This document shows positions 8,440 to 18,466 of a stretch of 51,306 nucleotides of DNA, one piece after another. The translations under genes were made by a program, and so were the position numbers. Within the stretch, counting starts at the first letter, position 1. Each line of letters begins with the position of its first letter. The stretch lies in NCBI GenBank assembly GCA_013815685.1, contig JACDFR010000026.1, positions 1-51,306 on the forward strand. The letters run 5' to 3'. The notes under the pieces are model-generated. The model made no database searches, was not told the origin of the DNA, and saw only the letters and a program-made list of their open reading frames with translations. The DNA comes from Ramlibacter sp. (GTDB lineage: Bacteria > Pseudomonadota > Gammaproteobacteria > Burkholderiales > Burkholderiaceae_C).

Positions 8440-9132
8440 TCATCCGGTGCCGCGCGGCCCGAACTTCGCCACCCCTTTCATCCACGCCGCCATCGTGTCC
8501 AGCAATTCCTCGCGCACCTGCTCGTCAGTGCGGCCCGATCGAACGAGTACGTGGAATGAGTGGTCCGCGCCCAGGGCCACATGCAGCGTCGCGCGGACCC
8601 CGAGCCTCGCGATGGTTTGCCCGATGAGCGCCAGGTCGGCCAGGGCGTCTCTCGTGCCTTGCAAAAAAAGCATCGGTTCGCGAACTCCCGCGAGGTGATT
8701 CGCGCGCTCTGTGCCGGGCTTGCCCGCCGGGTGGAGCGGGAAACCCAGGAAGACGAGACCGATCGCGTGGGCAAGCGGCTCTTCGGCCTGCGCCTGCGAC
8801 GTCATGCGCCCCCCGTACGACTTGCCGCCCGCGAAAAGCGGCACTCCTGCACATTGCTTCGCGGCCACCTGAATCGCGGCGCGAACCGCGGCGTGCGCCA
8901 TCCTCGGCGGGTCGGGCCGCCTGGTGCCCTGCTCCATGAAGGGGAACTGGAAGCGCAGACAGGCGATGCCGCGCTGGACCAGGCCGTCGGCAATCGCAGC
9001 CATGAAAGGGTGGCTCATGCCCGCCCCGGCGCCGTGGGCGAACACATAGCAGGCCCGCGGGCTGGCGGGCATGTCCAGCAGCGCCGAGACGGCCGCGCCG
9101 GAATCCAACGGAATGGTCAGGGCTGATTGCAT
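8440..9132 (-). CDS. Alpha/beta hydrolase of the Tex30/KANL3 type
   Basis: About 230 residues. The oxyanion-side motif FAHGAGAGMSHPFM, the nucleophile elbow GGKSYGGRM (Ser in GKSYGG), the acid-loop region LFLQGTRDALADL and the histidine in ALGADHSFHV are all in family order. It is probably a small cytoplasmic hydrolase of the dienelactone-hydrolase-related family; substrate unknown. The ATG at 9132 starts the conserved part; a TTG seven codons earlier is possible. Confidence 0.82.
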   Translation of the reverse strand: MQSALTIPLDSGAAVSALLDMPASPRACYVFAHGAGAGMSHPFMAAIADGLVQRGIACLRFQFPFMEQGTRRPDPPRMAHAAVRAAIQVAAKQCAGVPLFAGGKSYGGRMTSQAQAEEPLAHAIGLVFLGFPLHPAGKPGTERANHLAGVREPMLFLQGTRDALADLALIGQTIARLGVRATLHVALGADHSFHVLVRSGRTDEQVREELLDTMAAWMKGVAKFGPRGTG

Positions 9133-9198
9133 GGACGAACAATAGACCACCAAGGTCGAAAGCAGGTGGCTCGGGCGCCGATCGGAAAAGCCGCTCGA

Positions 9199-10335
9199 TC
9201 AGCGCGAAGCGGTGGGCTGCGCGTCGTTGAGCTCGTTCAACAGCTGGTTGCGCCGTTCGGCGTACCAGCGCAGCAGGCAGTCGCGGTCGCGGCACGTGGC
9301 CTCGCGCCGCCGCCATTCCTGGTCGTTGCGGCGCTTGAAAGCAGCGTCGTCGAGAGCAGCGCTTTTCGCGCGGGCGTGCAGCCGGCCCAGGTCTCGGTCG
9401 AGCCGAGCCAGCTCGGCGTCGCCGCAGATCAGTTTCTCCGGCACGGAGCGGGCCTTCGCGCAATCGAAACTCGGGCTGGCTCGCGTGGGCAGGCTCTCGC
9501 GCGACAAGGCTTCACGCGTTTCGGGAGCCGATGGCGTGGGCGCTTCCACACGGGCGACCTCGACCTTGCGCGGCGGTGGCTTGCCGGCCTGCGCATTCCC
9601 GGCTGCGCCGGCCTGCCTGGGCGCCTGAGGCGCGGGCGCCGCCGGTGGCGCCGCGGGAGCGCCCTGCGCCTGCATGACCGAGCGTTGCAGCGCAGCCAGC
9701 CCGGCCGCCGCGAAGCGCGACTTTTCATGGGTGTCACCGTACTTGGCCTGGTAAACCTGCAAGCTCTCGGTGTACAGGTCCTGCGCACGCCTGAGCAATT
9801 CGTCGCGGCTGGCCGTCGGTGGCGAGCCATGCAGCGCGAGACCCGAATAGTGCCGGCCCAGCTGGTATTTGGCATCGGCTGATTGGGGCGCGTCCGGGCC
9901 CGAGAGCTGATGGGCCAGCTGGCACGACATCATGAAAGCGACCTCGGCGTCGTGCGGCCGTCCTGCGGCGGCGGCCTCCTTGCCGAGGACGATGAAGGCG
10001 CCGACATCGGATGCGGTCTTGCCCGACAGGTTGGGCAACTGGTGGAACTGACCATCCCGCTTGCCTGCGGCCGCCACCGCGGGCCGCGCGGGACAGCCGG
10101 TGCGCTCTCGCGGCGCCGCCTGGGCGACCTGCGAAACCGGTGGAACCGGCGCCGCCGGCGCAGCGGCCGCAACCGGCGCAACCGGCTGCTGAACGGCGGG
10201 CGTGCCGGCCTGGGGTGGCGGTTCGCGCAACGGTTCGCGTGAAGACGGCCAGCCCAGTACGACCAAGGCGCCCGCCACGATACCGAACAAAAGTCCCGCC
10301 GCGAACACCGCCCACTGGCGCCAAGTGATGACCAT
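9199..10335 (-). CDS. Membrane-anchored protein with C-terminal LprI-like (DUF1311) domain
   Basis: About 378 residues. One N-terminal membrane segment (WAVFAAGLLFGIVAGALVVL) is followed by a Pro/Ala linker, a helical TPR-like middle (roughly residues 85-225), a second Pro/Ala-rich linker, and a C-terminal domain. That domain has the LprI signature: FDCAKARSVPEKLICGD, ELARLDRDLGRLHARA, QEWRRREATCRDRDC and LRWYAERRNQL, with four paired cysteines. LprI-like domains occur in lysozyme inhibitors and many envelope proteins of unknown role. The start at 10335 gives the expected cytoplasmic stub before the membrane segment. Confidence 0.8.
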   Translation of the reverse strand: MVITWRQWAVFAAGLLFGIVAGALVVLGWPSSREPLREPPPQAGTPAVQQPVAPVAAAAPAAPVPPVSQVAQAAPRERTGCPARPAVAAAGKRDGQFHQLPNLSGKTASDVGAFIVLGKEAAAAGRPHDAEVAFMMSCQLAHQLSGPDAPQSADAKYQLGRHYSGLALHGSPPTASRDELLRRAQDLYTESLQVYQAKYGDTHEKSRFAAAGLAALQRSVMQAQGAPAAPPAAPAPQAPRQAGAAGNAQAGKPPPRKVEVARVEAPTPSAPETREALSRESLPTRASPSFDCAKARSVPEKLICGDAELARLDRDLGRLHARAKSAALDDAAFKRRNDQEWRRREATCRDRDCLLRWYAERRNQLLNELNDAQPTASR

Positions 10336-10441
10336 TCCACACCATAGTGCAGCAGGCGCGGCGCAGGGGCCAGGCGTCACACTTTCGCGCAGATATCACC
10401 CCCTGGCGCCGCTTCCAGGCTTGCGGCGCCTATGATGGGCC

Positions 10442-10990
10442 ATGGCGACTTCCGAGCGCGCTCCCGCAGACCTGTCCGGCATGGCACGGGATTTCGCCGT
10501 AGCTACGGCCGACGGCGCCACCGATGCCGGCCACAAGCCGTTGAGCGCGTTCCTGTCCCGGGTGCGCCAGGCGCTTGGAATGGACATCGCATTCATCTGC
10601 CGATTCGCCGAGGAGCGGCTGGTCTACCAGGTCGTCAGTGCGGCCGCCGATGGGCCTTCAGCGGTCGCGCCGGGCAATTCCGACCCGCTGGTGGACAGCT
10701 ATTGCAAACGTATCATCGAGGGCCGGCTTCCCCGGTTCATCCCCGACTCGAACGCGCTGGACGAGACCCGTTCGCTGCCGATCACCCAGAGATTGGGCAT
10801 CGGCGCCTACCTCAGCGTGCCCATCCTGCTACAGGACGGCCGGGTCTTCGGCACCATCTGCTGCTTCAGCCACGAACCCAAGCCGGAATTGAGCAGCGAC
10901 GATGCCGACGCGCTTCAGGATGTAGCCAACGCCATCGCCGCCGGCGTTGATCGCAACGGGCAGCTGCGCGGCGATATCTGGATGGGTTGA
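10442..10990 (+). CDS. GAF domain protein
   Basis: About 182 residues made mostly of one GAF domain (roughly residues 33-170), with typical segments GIGAYLSVPILLQDGRVFGTICCFSHEP and DALQDVANAIAAG. It has no output domain, so it may sense a ligand or redox state and act on a partner. It converges on the histidine kinase at 11021-13447, a plausible partner by context only. Confidence 0.85.
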   Translation: MATSERAPADLSGMARDFAVATADGATDAGHKPLSAFLSRVRQALGMDIAFICRFAEERLVYQVVSAAADGPSAVAPGNSDPLVDSYCKRIIEGRLPRFIPDSNALDETRSLPITQRLGIGAYLSVPILLQDGRVFGTICCFSHEPKPELSSDDADALQDVANAIAAGVDRNGQLRGDIWMG

Positions 10991-11020
10991 ACGCCGCCCG
11001 GACGGCGCCGGGGGTCATCC

Positions 11021-13447
11021 TTATCCCGGCCCCGGGGTTCCCAGGGTGAAATAGAAGCTGGCGCCCTCGCCCGGCTGCGCCGCGGCCCAGATCCGCCCGC
11101 CATGCTGCAAGAGGATTCTGTGGACCAGTGCCAGGCCGACGCCGGTCCCTTCGAACTCGCTGATTCCGTGCAGCCTCTGGAAGGCGCGAAACAGCCCGGA
11201 TGCGTGCGCGGCGTCGAAGCCCGCGCCGCGGTCGGCGACCACGTAGACGTTTTCGCCCTCCACTTGCTCGCAGCCCACCCGGATCCAGGTCTGCGGCTTG
11301 CGGCCGGAAAATTTCCAGGCATTTCCCAGCAGGTTGGCCATCACCTGCGCCAGCAGCCGCGCATCGCCGCGAACCCACAAGTGCTCCGGAATTTCGGTGG
11401 TCACCGGGCGCCCGGGTTCGCGCTCGCGCAGGTCCGCCAACGCCGACCGGGCGAGGGCGGCCAGATCGACCTCGGTGCTCTGGATGCTCATTCCCGACAA
11501 CTGCGCCAACGAAAGCATCGCATCCGTCAGCTCGCTCATGCTCGCCACGCCTGCGCGGATGCGCCGAAGGTAATGGATGCCCTGCGCGCCGAGCTCGGCG
11601 CCGCACGAGGTCTCAAGCAAATGCGTGAAGCCGTCGATCGACGTGAGCGGCGATCGCAGGTCGTGGGCGATGGAGTACGAAAAAGCCTCCAGGTCGGCGT
11701 TGGCCGCTTCCAGCTGCGCCGTGCGCATGCGCACGCGCTCTTCCAGTTCGGCATTGAGGCTGGCGATCTCGTCCTGCGCCTGCTTGTGGCCGGTCACGTC
11801 CCTGCTGACCCCGCGATAGCCCGTGAAGCGCCCCTCGCTGTCGAACACGGGCGCGCCTGAAACCTGAACGTACAGCAGGCCGCCCCGGTGCGAGCGCAGC
11901 CGGAATTCGACATCCCGAAACGGCTCGCGCCTTTCCAGCTGGGCCCGGTGGGCTTCCCAGTCGTCGGTGTCCACGCCCGAAATTTCCCAGCGCTTCTTGC
12001 CCAGGGCGCTCGACCGTAGCGCCGGGCTGCCGGGCGTTTTGTCGCGGGCGCTGATGTCGGTGAACCGAAGCTCCTCGTCCTGCTCCCAGAACCAGTCGGC
12101 CGACAGTTCCGTGAGCGCGCGAAAGCGCGCCTCGCTGCGCCGCAGCTCCTCGGCTGCCCGCAGCTGCTCGGTCACGTCCATGGCCAGAACCACGCGCGCC
12201 GGCACGCCCTGAAAGAGGATCTCGTTGGAGAATGTCCTGACGAAGAAAACCTCGCCATTCTTCTTGCAATGGCGCCCGCTGTGCTCGCGCTTGCCTTCCA
12301 ATGGCGATGCGAACACGACCTTGCGCCAGGCCTCGCGGTCCGGCTCGGGGCGCAGTTCCTCGATGGTCAGCTGCAGGAATTCCGCCTCGGTGTAGCCGTA
12401 ATGCGCCCGTGCCGCCGCATTCACGGCCAGCATGCGCAGCGTGTGCGGATCGTAGACCAACAGCAGCAGCGGCTGCTCGACGAAGAGCGAGCGGTACTGC
12501 AGCTCCGAAGCCTTGAGCTGCTCGGCATGGCGCCGGCGCTGCAGCACGGTGCCCAGCGTTTCGGCGAGCAACTCCAATGCGCTTTCGTCCTCGGGTCCGA
12601 AATAGTACGGCTGCCGGGATACGACGGATATCACGCCGGCGCCGGCCGCTCCGATGCGCAGCACGGCCGCCATCAAGGAGGACCAGCGCACATCGGCGCG
12701 CGCCCGCACGTCGACCCGCTCGTCGGCCGCCCGGTCGTCGCATCGCACGGTCTGGTTGCGCCGAACCGCCAGCCCGGACAGGCTGGAATCCAGCGCCAGC
12801 CGCGCTCCCCGGTAGCTCTCGCTGATGCCGCTGGCCGAGCGCACCTGCAGGTGATCGTCCCGCAGCACCAGGAACGCGGCGCCGTCGGCGGCCAGCAGCT
12901 TGCGCGCCATCTCGGCGATGTGCGCCGTGAGCTGCTCCTCGCCGGCGTCGCTCAACGCCAGCTCGCGCTGGGCCTCGACGATCGCGCTAAGCCGGACGGC
13001 GTGCCGCTGCGCCTCGTGCCTGGTGCGGCGCACCTCGGTCAGGTCCCTGATGAAGGCAATGAACTTCGGCTGGCCATCGCCGTCCATGCGCGTGACGGTG
13101 AGCTCGATCGGAAACTCGGCGCCATCGCGCCGCAGGGCCGTCAGCTCCAGCTGAACCCGCGGGCGCGGCGCCTGGTGCGGGTCGCGATGGCGCGCGAGCC
13201 CCGCGCGGTGGCTCTCGCGCATCGCCGGGGGAATGATCTGCGCCAGTCCCCGGCCGATGACCTCTTCGCGCCGCCAGCCGAAGACCTGCTCGGCCGCCGG
13301 GTTGAACTCGGTGATCCGGTCCTCATGGTCGATCGTGATGAGCGCGTCGAGCGACGCCTGCACGATCAGGCGGGTGTGCTCCTGGCTTTCCCGAAGCTGC
13401 TGCTCGGTCCGGCGCAAGAGCGAGGCATCGTCTGGCGAAGATTCCAT
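11021..13447 (-). CDS. PAS-GAF-PAS-PAS sensor histidine kinase
   Basis: About 808 residues with no membrane segment. Order: PAS with PAC (roughly 10-140), GAF (about 160-310), PAS (about 320-435), PAS (about 450-570), a short coiled coil, HisKA with phospho-acceptor His595 in YSIAHDLRSPLTS, and HATPase_c with NLLGNAWKF (N box), DRGAGFD (G1) and GTGVGLALV (G2). It is an active-looking cytoplasmic kinase without its own receiver. It starts 14 bases after the CheB-CheR hybrid, so the two are almost certainly co-transcribed, and that hybrid may supply the receiver. Confidence 0.9.
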   Translation of the reverse strand: MESSPDDASLLRRTEQQLRESQEHTRLIVQASLDALITIDHEDRITEFNPAAEQVFGWRREEVIGRGLAQIIPPAMRESHRAGLARHRDPHQAPRPRVQLELTALRRDGAEFPIELTVTRMDGDGQPKFIAFIRDLTEVRRTRHEAQRHAVRLSAIVEAQRELALSDAGEEQLTAHIAEMARKLLAADGAAFLVLRDDHLQVRSASGISESYRGARLALDSSLSGLAVRRNQTVRCDDRAADERVDVRARADVRWSSLMAAVLRIGAAGAGVISVVSRQPYYFGPEDESALELLAETLGTVLQRRRHAEQLKASELQYRSLFVEQPLLLLVYDPHTLRMLAVNAAARAHYGYTEAEFLQLTIEELRPEPDREAWRKVVFASPLEGKREHSGRHCKKNGEVFFVRTFSNEILFQGVPARVVLAMDVTEQLRAAEELRRSEARFRALTELSADWFWEQDEELRFTDISARDKTPGSPALRSSALGKKRWEISGVDTDDWEAHRAQLERREPFRDVEFRLRSHRGGLLYVQVSGAPVFDSEGRFTGYRGVSRDVTGHKQAQDEIASLNAELEERVRMRTAQLEAANADLEAFSYSIAHDLRSPLTSIDGFTHLLETSCGAELGAQGIHYLRRIRAGVASMSELTDAMLSLAQLSGMSIQSTEVDLAALARSALADLREREPGRPVTTEIPEHLWVRGDARLLAQVMANLLGNAWKFSGRKPQTWIRVGCEQVEGENVYVVADRGAGFDAAHASGLFRAFQRLHGISEFEGTGVGLALVHRILLQHGGRIWAAAQPGEGASFYFTLGTPGPG

Positions 13448-13461
13448 AGCTGCCTGCCCAT

Positions 13462-16400
13462 CTAGGAGCGCTTGCGCATCAGGAGCTCTTCCACCACGGC
13501 ACTGAGCATGCGCAGATTCACGGGTTTGGTCATATGGGCGTCGAACCCGGCCTCGAGGGCTTCGCGCTCGTCCGAATCCTGCCCCCAGCCGGTGGCTGCG
13601 ATCAGCACCATCCGCCGGCCCCATTCCGTCTGCCGGATGTGGCGTGCCACCTCATGGCCGTTCAGGTCCGGCATGCCGATGTCGATGATGCCCGCATCCG
13701 GCTTCTGGCGCCGGCTCTCCTTTACCGCGTCGAGCCCGCCCTTGACCCGCACCGTGGTGAAGCCAGCGATTTCCAGCAGTTTGGCGATGCCCCAGCCGGC
13801 ATCGACGTTGTCGTCGGCGATGAGGATCAGGCCGCGCTGCCTGGCCTGCGCGGGCGGTTGTTCGAGGACGGCTGGGGGGGGCGGCGGCGCAGCGGCCTGC
13901 GCGCGGCCGCGGGCGGCCGGCAAGGTCACCCGGAATTCGCTGCCCTGGCCCGGCCCCGCCGAAAACGCATCGATGCTCCCGCCGTGCATCTCGACGATGC
14001 TCCTGGAGAGCGCCAGGCCGATCCCCAGGCCGTGGCTGCGGTCGGCGACGGGCTGGGCCTGCGCGAACATCTCGAACATGTGCCCGATCTGGTCCGGGTC
14101 CATGCCGGCGCCGTTGTCCGACACGCTGACGACGGCCTCGTCACCCTCGAGCCGCGCCTGCAGCACGATGCTGCCGCCGGTCTGCGTGTACTTGATGGCG
14201 TTGGTCAGCAGGTTGGCGACGACCTGGCCCAGGCGCATCGGGTCGGCGTCGAGCTGCACCGGAAAAGACGGGAGATCGATCTTGAGGCTGTGCTCGGCGG
14301 ATTCGAGCATCGGCCGGGTCGTCTCCAGCGCGGCCTCGATCACGCTGGAGAGCACCACGGTCTCTCGCTGCAGTTGCAGCCGGCCCAGCTTCAGCCGGGA
14401 AACATCGAGCAGGTCGTCCAGCAGCGACTTCATCGTTGCGGCCTGGCGCTTGACCACCTGCGCGGCTGCTTCCCGGTCGGCGATGGGCAGCTGCTGCGTC
14501 AGCATCAGAGCGGCGGCACTGTCGATGGAGGCGAGCGGGTTGCGAAGCTCGTGCGAGAGCACGGCGAGGAACCTGTCCTTGGTGGCGTCGGCCGCCTGCA
14601 ATTCGGCACGGGCCTGCTCGTTCTCGACCAGCGCCCGCATCAGCTCGGCCTGGCTGCGCTCCAGCGCCGTCTGCGTTTCGCGCGCGGCGGTCTGGTCGCG
14701 CAGGATCTTGACGAAACCCACCGCCCGGCCCTGCTCGTCGCGCATCAGCATCATGGCCCCGCTCGCCCAGAACCAGCTTCGGTCCTTGCGCTGGTGGATG
14801 CGGTCGTCGGCGGCGCGGCCCTCGCGCAGCGCCGTTTCCATTTCCCGCCCGGGCGCGCCGGCGGCTCGGTCCTCCTCGGTGAAGATGATGTCGGCCGACC
14901 GGCCCACGGCTTCGGCCTCGGTGTAGCCCAGAAGCCGCTCGGCGCCCGCATTCCACACCGTCACCCAGCCTCGCAGATCGGTCGAGAAGATCGCGTACTC
15001 GCGGGCGTTCTCCACGATCATGCGCAGCCGCTCGTCGCTGCTGCGCAGCGCCTCGGCCGCCTGCTTGTGCCGGGTGATGTCGCGGGCGACGGCCGTGCCG
15101 CCCAGCAACTTGCCCTGCGCGTCCTTGATGGGCGATATGCTCAGCGCCACCAGCACCTCGGTGCCGTCCTTGCGGCGGCGCGCGATCTCCAGGTCGGTGA
15201 CGGACCTGCCCGCGCGCAACTGGCTGAAGACCTGGCCAGGCATGCCGCCCTCGGCGCCGCCGGGGTCGAGCATGCCGATCGGCTGGCCGATGGCGTCCTG
15301 CGCGCCGTAGCCGAAGATGCGCTCGGCGCCGGCGTTCCAGCTCAGGATCGTCTGGTCCATCGCGAAGCTCAGGATGGCGTCGCTCGACGAGGCTACCACG
15401 GCCGACAGCCACTGGCGGACTTCCTCGGCCTGCTTGCGCTCGGTGATGTCGATGAAGGAGACCACCACGCCGACGATCCGGTCCTCGGTGGTGCGATAGG
15501 GCAGCAGCCGCGCGAGGTACCCATTGCCATCGGGCAGGCCCACCTCACGCTCGATCGGAGCCAGCCGGCGGAGAACACGTTGGGCATCACTGCTGAGTTC
15601 AGGATAGTCCAGGCGCGTCGACAGGTCGGCCAACGGCCGGCCGACATCCGTGTCGATCAGGTTGAACAGCGTCACCGCGGACGGGGTGAAGCGCATGATG
15701 CGCAGCTCGCGGTCGAGGAAAACCGTCGCAATCGCCGTCGCGTCCATCAGGTTTTGCAGGTCGCTGTTGGCATGGTCCAGCTCGTCGACCTTGCTCTTGA
15801 GCTCCTGGTTGACCGTCGTCAGCTCCACGTTGATCGACTGCAACTCCTCGCGGCTGGTCTCCAGTTCTTCGGTGGCCGGGCGCAGTTCCTCGTTCATCGC
15901 CTGCAGCTCTTCGTTGCCGGCCTTCAGTTCCTCGGTCGAGGCCTCGGCCTGCTCCACCGTGTCGCTCAGATGCGCCTTGAGCCGCTCCAGCTCGCGGTCC
16001 AGGTGGCGCGCCACGGGGTCGGTGTCCAGCCACTCGGCCGGCGCCGTCGTCAGGGGCGCTTCCGAGCCCTTGCCGCGCGCGTCGAACATCACCACAAAGA
16101 GCTCGCCACCGAGGCCCTTGGTGGCCGCTACGCGGATCGAGATCTCGACGCTTCGGCCGGCCAGTTCGACGGAACCGACCGTCACTTCGGCCTTGCCGTG
16201 GGTCTGCGCTGCCTGGTAGAGCGCGGCGCGCAACTCGATGCGCAGGCTGGGGTGCGCGGCTCTCAGCAGGTTCTTGCTCGGCTCGCCGCCACTGAACTGC
16301 AGGAACATGCCGGCGCTGGGCGACAGGTGCAGGATCTCGTGGTCCGTATCGACCAGCACCGATGGCGGAGCCAGTGTTTCGAGAAGCTTGAAGTGCACCT

Positions 16401-18084
16401 CGCTCCATGAGTTCACTCTCGCCTCGGCGGACTTGAGCGCGGTGGCATCGGTATCGCTCCTCGAGAAAGCCCGGCCGCCGGCCGCGACCGGACCGCTGCG
16501 CGCGCCGTGCGGAGCCTGCAGCGCGAGCGCCAGCGTGCCCTGGCCGGCGCCCGGGACCGGCAATGCCGGGCGCGGAACCGGGCGCTGCCGGAAAATCCGG
16601 TGCGCCTTGTCCACCACGGCGAACAGCAGCCCCACGTCCTCGGCCGATTCCGAAGTCCCCAGGAACAGGTACGCATGCGGCGACAGCGCGAAGTGGAAGA
16701 CATGGAGCACGCGCCGCTGGGCCTCGCGGTTCAGGTAGATGAGCAGGTTGCGGCAGGAGACGACATCGAGCCGCGAAAAAGGCGAGTCCTTCAGCAGGTC
16801 GTGCTGGGCGAACAGCACCATCTCGCGCAGTTCGCGCCGAACCCGGTAGCCGCGATGCTCGCGCACGAAATAGCGCTGCAACCGCTCCTGCGACACGTCG
16901 GCCTCGATCGTGGCGGGGTAGATGCCCTCGCGGCCGGCCCTGATGGCGTCCTCGTCGAGGTCGGTCGCGAACACCTGGATCAGCGGCGGCGCTTCCATCC
17001 CCCGGGCCTTCTCGCACAGCAGCATGGCCAGGGAGTAGGCCTCCTCGCCCGTCGCACAGGCCGCAACCCAGACCCGCACCGTGCCGTTCGGCCCCTTGTT
17101 CCTGAACAACTCGTCCAGCTGGTGGCCCAGCGCGTCGAAGCAATGGGCATCGCGAAAGAAATTGGTGACGCTGATCAGCAGGTCCTGCAGCAAGGCGCCG
17201 GCTTCGCCGGGACGGGTGCGCAGCAAGGCCAGGTAGCCCGGGAGGTCCTGGATGCCGTTGACCTGCATGCGCCGCGCGACGCGCCGCACGACTGTCGCGC
17301 GCTTGTAGACGGTAAAGTCGCGGCCGGTGCGGGTGCGCAGCAAGGCCAGCACCCCGCGCAGCGCCTTTTCACCCGCGTCGCCCGCTTCGGCCGGCGCGGG
17401 CCCGGGTGACGGCTGCGGACCTTGCTCCGGCGGCAGCTTCAGCTTTTTTTCGAGGTCGAAATAGGCCAGCAGCCGCGGCGCGATTTCGGCTACCGGCAGC
17501 ACCCAGTCGACCATGCCGCCGGCAATGGCCGAGCGCGGCATGCCGGGCTGCTCGGCTTCCTGCGGATCCTGCGCGACGGTGAGGCCACCCCGCTCCTTGA
17601 TGCGCTTGATGCCGATGGCGCCGTCGCCGTCGGCGCCCGAAAGAACCACGGCGGCCGCGCGGGGGCCGTGCGTATCCGCAAGCGTCCGGAAGAACAGGTC
17701 GACCGCGACGTGGCGGCCGGGCGGCGACAGCGGGTCGTCCGCCAGGCCGAGGCAGCCGTTCACGGCGCGGATCGCCTTGCCCGGCGGAATCACGTAGACG
17801 CTGTTGGGCTGAACGCACTGGCTCTGCCCTGCCTGGATGACGGGCATGGAAGTGCAACGCTGCAGGATGCTCGCCAGCTCGCTCTCGTGCTCGGGCACCA
17901 CCAGGTGCACCACCACCACGAAGGCCAGGCCCGAATCGGCGGGCATGGCCTGAAAGAATTTCTGCAAGGAAGGGATGGCGCCGGCGGAGCCGCCCAGCCC
18001 CACCATGGGCATGGTGTCGTAACCGCTGGCGGGCACCACATCGTCCATGAAGTCCGCCGCCGCCCCGGCGTGGTCGGGTGTCAT
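13462..18084 (-). CDS. CheB-CheR-PAS-histidine kinase-receiver hybrid
   Basis: About 1,540 residues. Order: CheB methylesterase with catalytic Ser33 (GLGGSAGAI), His60 (VVHLVVPEHES) and Asp154 (SGADGDGAIG); CheR methyltransferase (about 240-490; ISVTNFFRD, AACATGEEAYSLA, VVSCRNLLIYL); a long coiled coil of EEL repeats (about 640-740); several PAS domains; HisKA (LAVLSHELRNPLAS); HATPase (SDNGAGMDPD, HGLGIGLALS); and a C-terminal receiver (ADDN, IIDIGMPDLNG, AATGWG, TKP). All key residues are present. The ATG at 18084 has AGGTGA five bases upstream; a GTG at 18093 is less likely. Such CheB-CheR fusions regulate by unknown methyl-group chemistry; no chemoreceptor gene lies nearby. Confidence 0.92.
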   Translation of the reverse strand: MTPDHAGAAADFMDDVVPASGYDTMPMVGLGGSAGAIPSLQKFFQAMPADSGLAFVVVVHLVVPEHESELASILQRCTSMPVIQAGQSQCVQPNSVYVIPPGKAIRAVNGCLGLADDPLSPPGRHVAVDLFFRTLADTHGPRAAAVVLSGADGDGAIGIKRIKERGGLTVAQDPQEAEQPGMPRSAIAGGMVDWVLPVAEIAPRLLAYFDLEKKLKLPPEQGPQPSPGPAPAEAGDAGEKALRGVLALLRTRTGRDFTVYKRATVVRRVARRMQVNGIQDLPGYLALLRTRPGEAGALLQDLLISVTNFFRDAHCFDALGHQLDELFRNKGPNGTVRVWVAACATGEEAYSLAMLLCEKARGMEAPPLIQVFATDLDEDAIRAGREGIYPATIEADVSQERLQRYFVREHRGYRVRRELREMVLFAQHDLLKDSPFSRLDVVSCRNLLIYLNREAQRRVLHVFHFALSPHAYLFLGTSESAEDVGLLFAVVDKAHRIFRQRPVPRPALPVPGAGQGTLALALQAPHGARSGPVAAGGRAFSRSDTDATALKSAEARVNSWSEVHFKLLETLAPPSVLVDTDHEILHLSPSAGMFLQFSGGEPSKNLLRAAHPSLRIELRAALYQAAQTHGKAEVTVGSVELAGRSVEISIRVAATKGLGGELFVVMFDARGKGSEAPLTTAPAEWLDTDPVARHLDRELERLKAHLSDTVEQAEASTEELKAGNEELQAMNEELRPATEELETSREELQSINVELTTVNQELKSKVDELDHANSDLQNLMDATAIATVFLDRELRIMRFTPSAVTLFNLIDTDVGRPLADLSTRLDYPELSSDAQRVLRRLAPIEREVGLPDGNGYLARLLPYRTTEDRIVGVVVSFIDITERKQAEEVRQWLSAVVASSSDAILSFAMDQTILSWNAGAERIFGYGAQDAIGQPIGMLDPGGAEGGMPGQVFSQLRAGRSVTDLEIARRRKDGTEVLVALSISPIKDAQGKLLGGTAVARDITRHKQAAEALRSSDERLRMIVENAREYAIFSTDLRGWVTVWNAGAERLLGYTEAEAVGRSADIIFTEEDRAAGAPGREMETALREGRAADDRIHQRKDRSWFWASGAMMLMRDEQGRAVGFVKILRDQTAARETQTALERSQAELMRALVENEQARAELQAADATKDRFLAVLSHELRNPLASIDSAAALMLTQQLPIADREAAAQVVKRQAATMKSLLDDLLDVSRLKLGRLQLQRETVVLSSVIEAALETTRPMLESAEHSLKIDLPSFPVQLDADPMRLGQVVANLLTNAIKYTQTGGSIVLQARLEGDEAVVSVSDNGAGMDPDQIGHMFEMFAQAQPVADRSHGLGIGLALSRSIVEMHGGSIDAFSAGPGQGSEFRVTLPAARGRAQAAAPPPPPAVLEQPPAQARQRGLILIADDNVDAGWGIAKLLEIAGFTTVRVKGGLDAVKESRRQKPDAGIIDIGMPDLNGHEVARHIRQTEWGRRMVLIAATGWGQDSDEREALEAGFDAHMTKPVNLRMLSAVVEELLMRKRS

Positions 18085-18115
18085 ATCGGTCACCTGCCTC
18101 AGAAGTGGATGACAA

Positions 18116-18466
18116 TTATGCGCTGTCGATCCCGTTTTCCATGAGTTGGCCCAGCTTCTCGGCCTGGGCCTTCACCCGGTCGGCCTGGCGGCGCCCGATG
18201 GCGGCCTGGGCGGTATCGCCGGTGGCCTGCGCGACATGGGCCAGCCGGCGCAGCAGCATCTCGCGCTCCTTGAGCGCACGCACGCTCGCCCACAGGGCAT
18301 GCTCGGCGGCGTCGGCCTGTGCCTTGTCCAGGCTGCGCGCGACATAGGCGTGGCCGGTGTGGCAGCGGTAGCGCAGCGGTCTGGTCTCCATCATCTCCCA
18401 CAGGTCCCCGCCGCAGTCCGGGCAGGCCAGCGCGGAGAGCGTGCACACCGCAGTGAGGTTTTCCAT
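18116..18466 (-). CDS. Free-standing CheB-associated zinc ribbon protein
   Basis: About 116 residues. The N-terminal pattern CPDCGGDLWE ... RYRCHTGHAYV provides a CxxC plus CxxGH zinc-ribbon site, followed by a helical tail (AEHALWASVRALKEREMLL). From memory, this arrangement is normally the C-terminal extension of one class of CheB methylesterases; here it is a separate gene. AAGGGA sits seven bases before the ATG. It ends 31 bases before the CheB-CheR hybrid start and should be the first gene of that operon. Confidence 0.7.
   Translation of the reverse strand: MENLTAVCTLSALACPDCGGDLWEMMETRPLRYRCHTGHAYVARSLDKAQADAAEHALWASVRALKEREMLLRRLAHVAQATGDTAQAAIGRRQADRVKAQAEKLGQLMENGIDSA

Noticed and set aside
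13534..16410. 958-codon open frame on the plus strand opposite the CheB-CheR hybrid
   Set aside because: Composition is Arg/Ala/Gly/His-rich with no domain, and it is the antisense frame of a well-supported gene. Long antisense frames are expected at this GC content.
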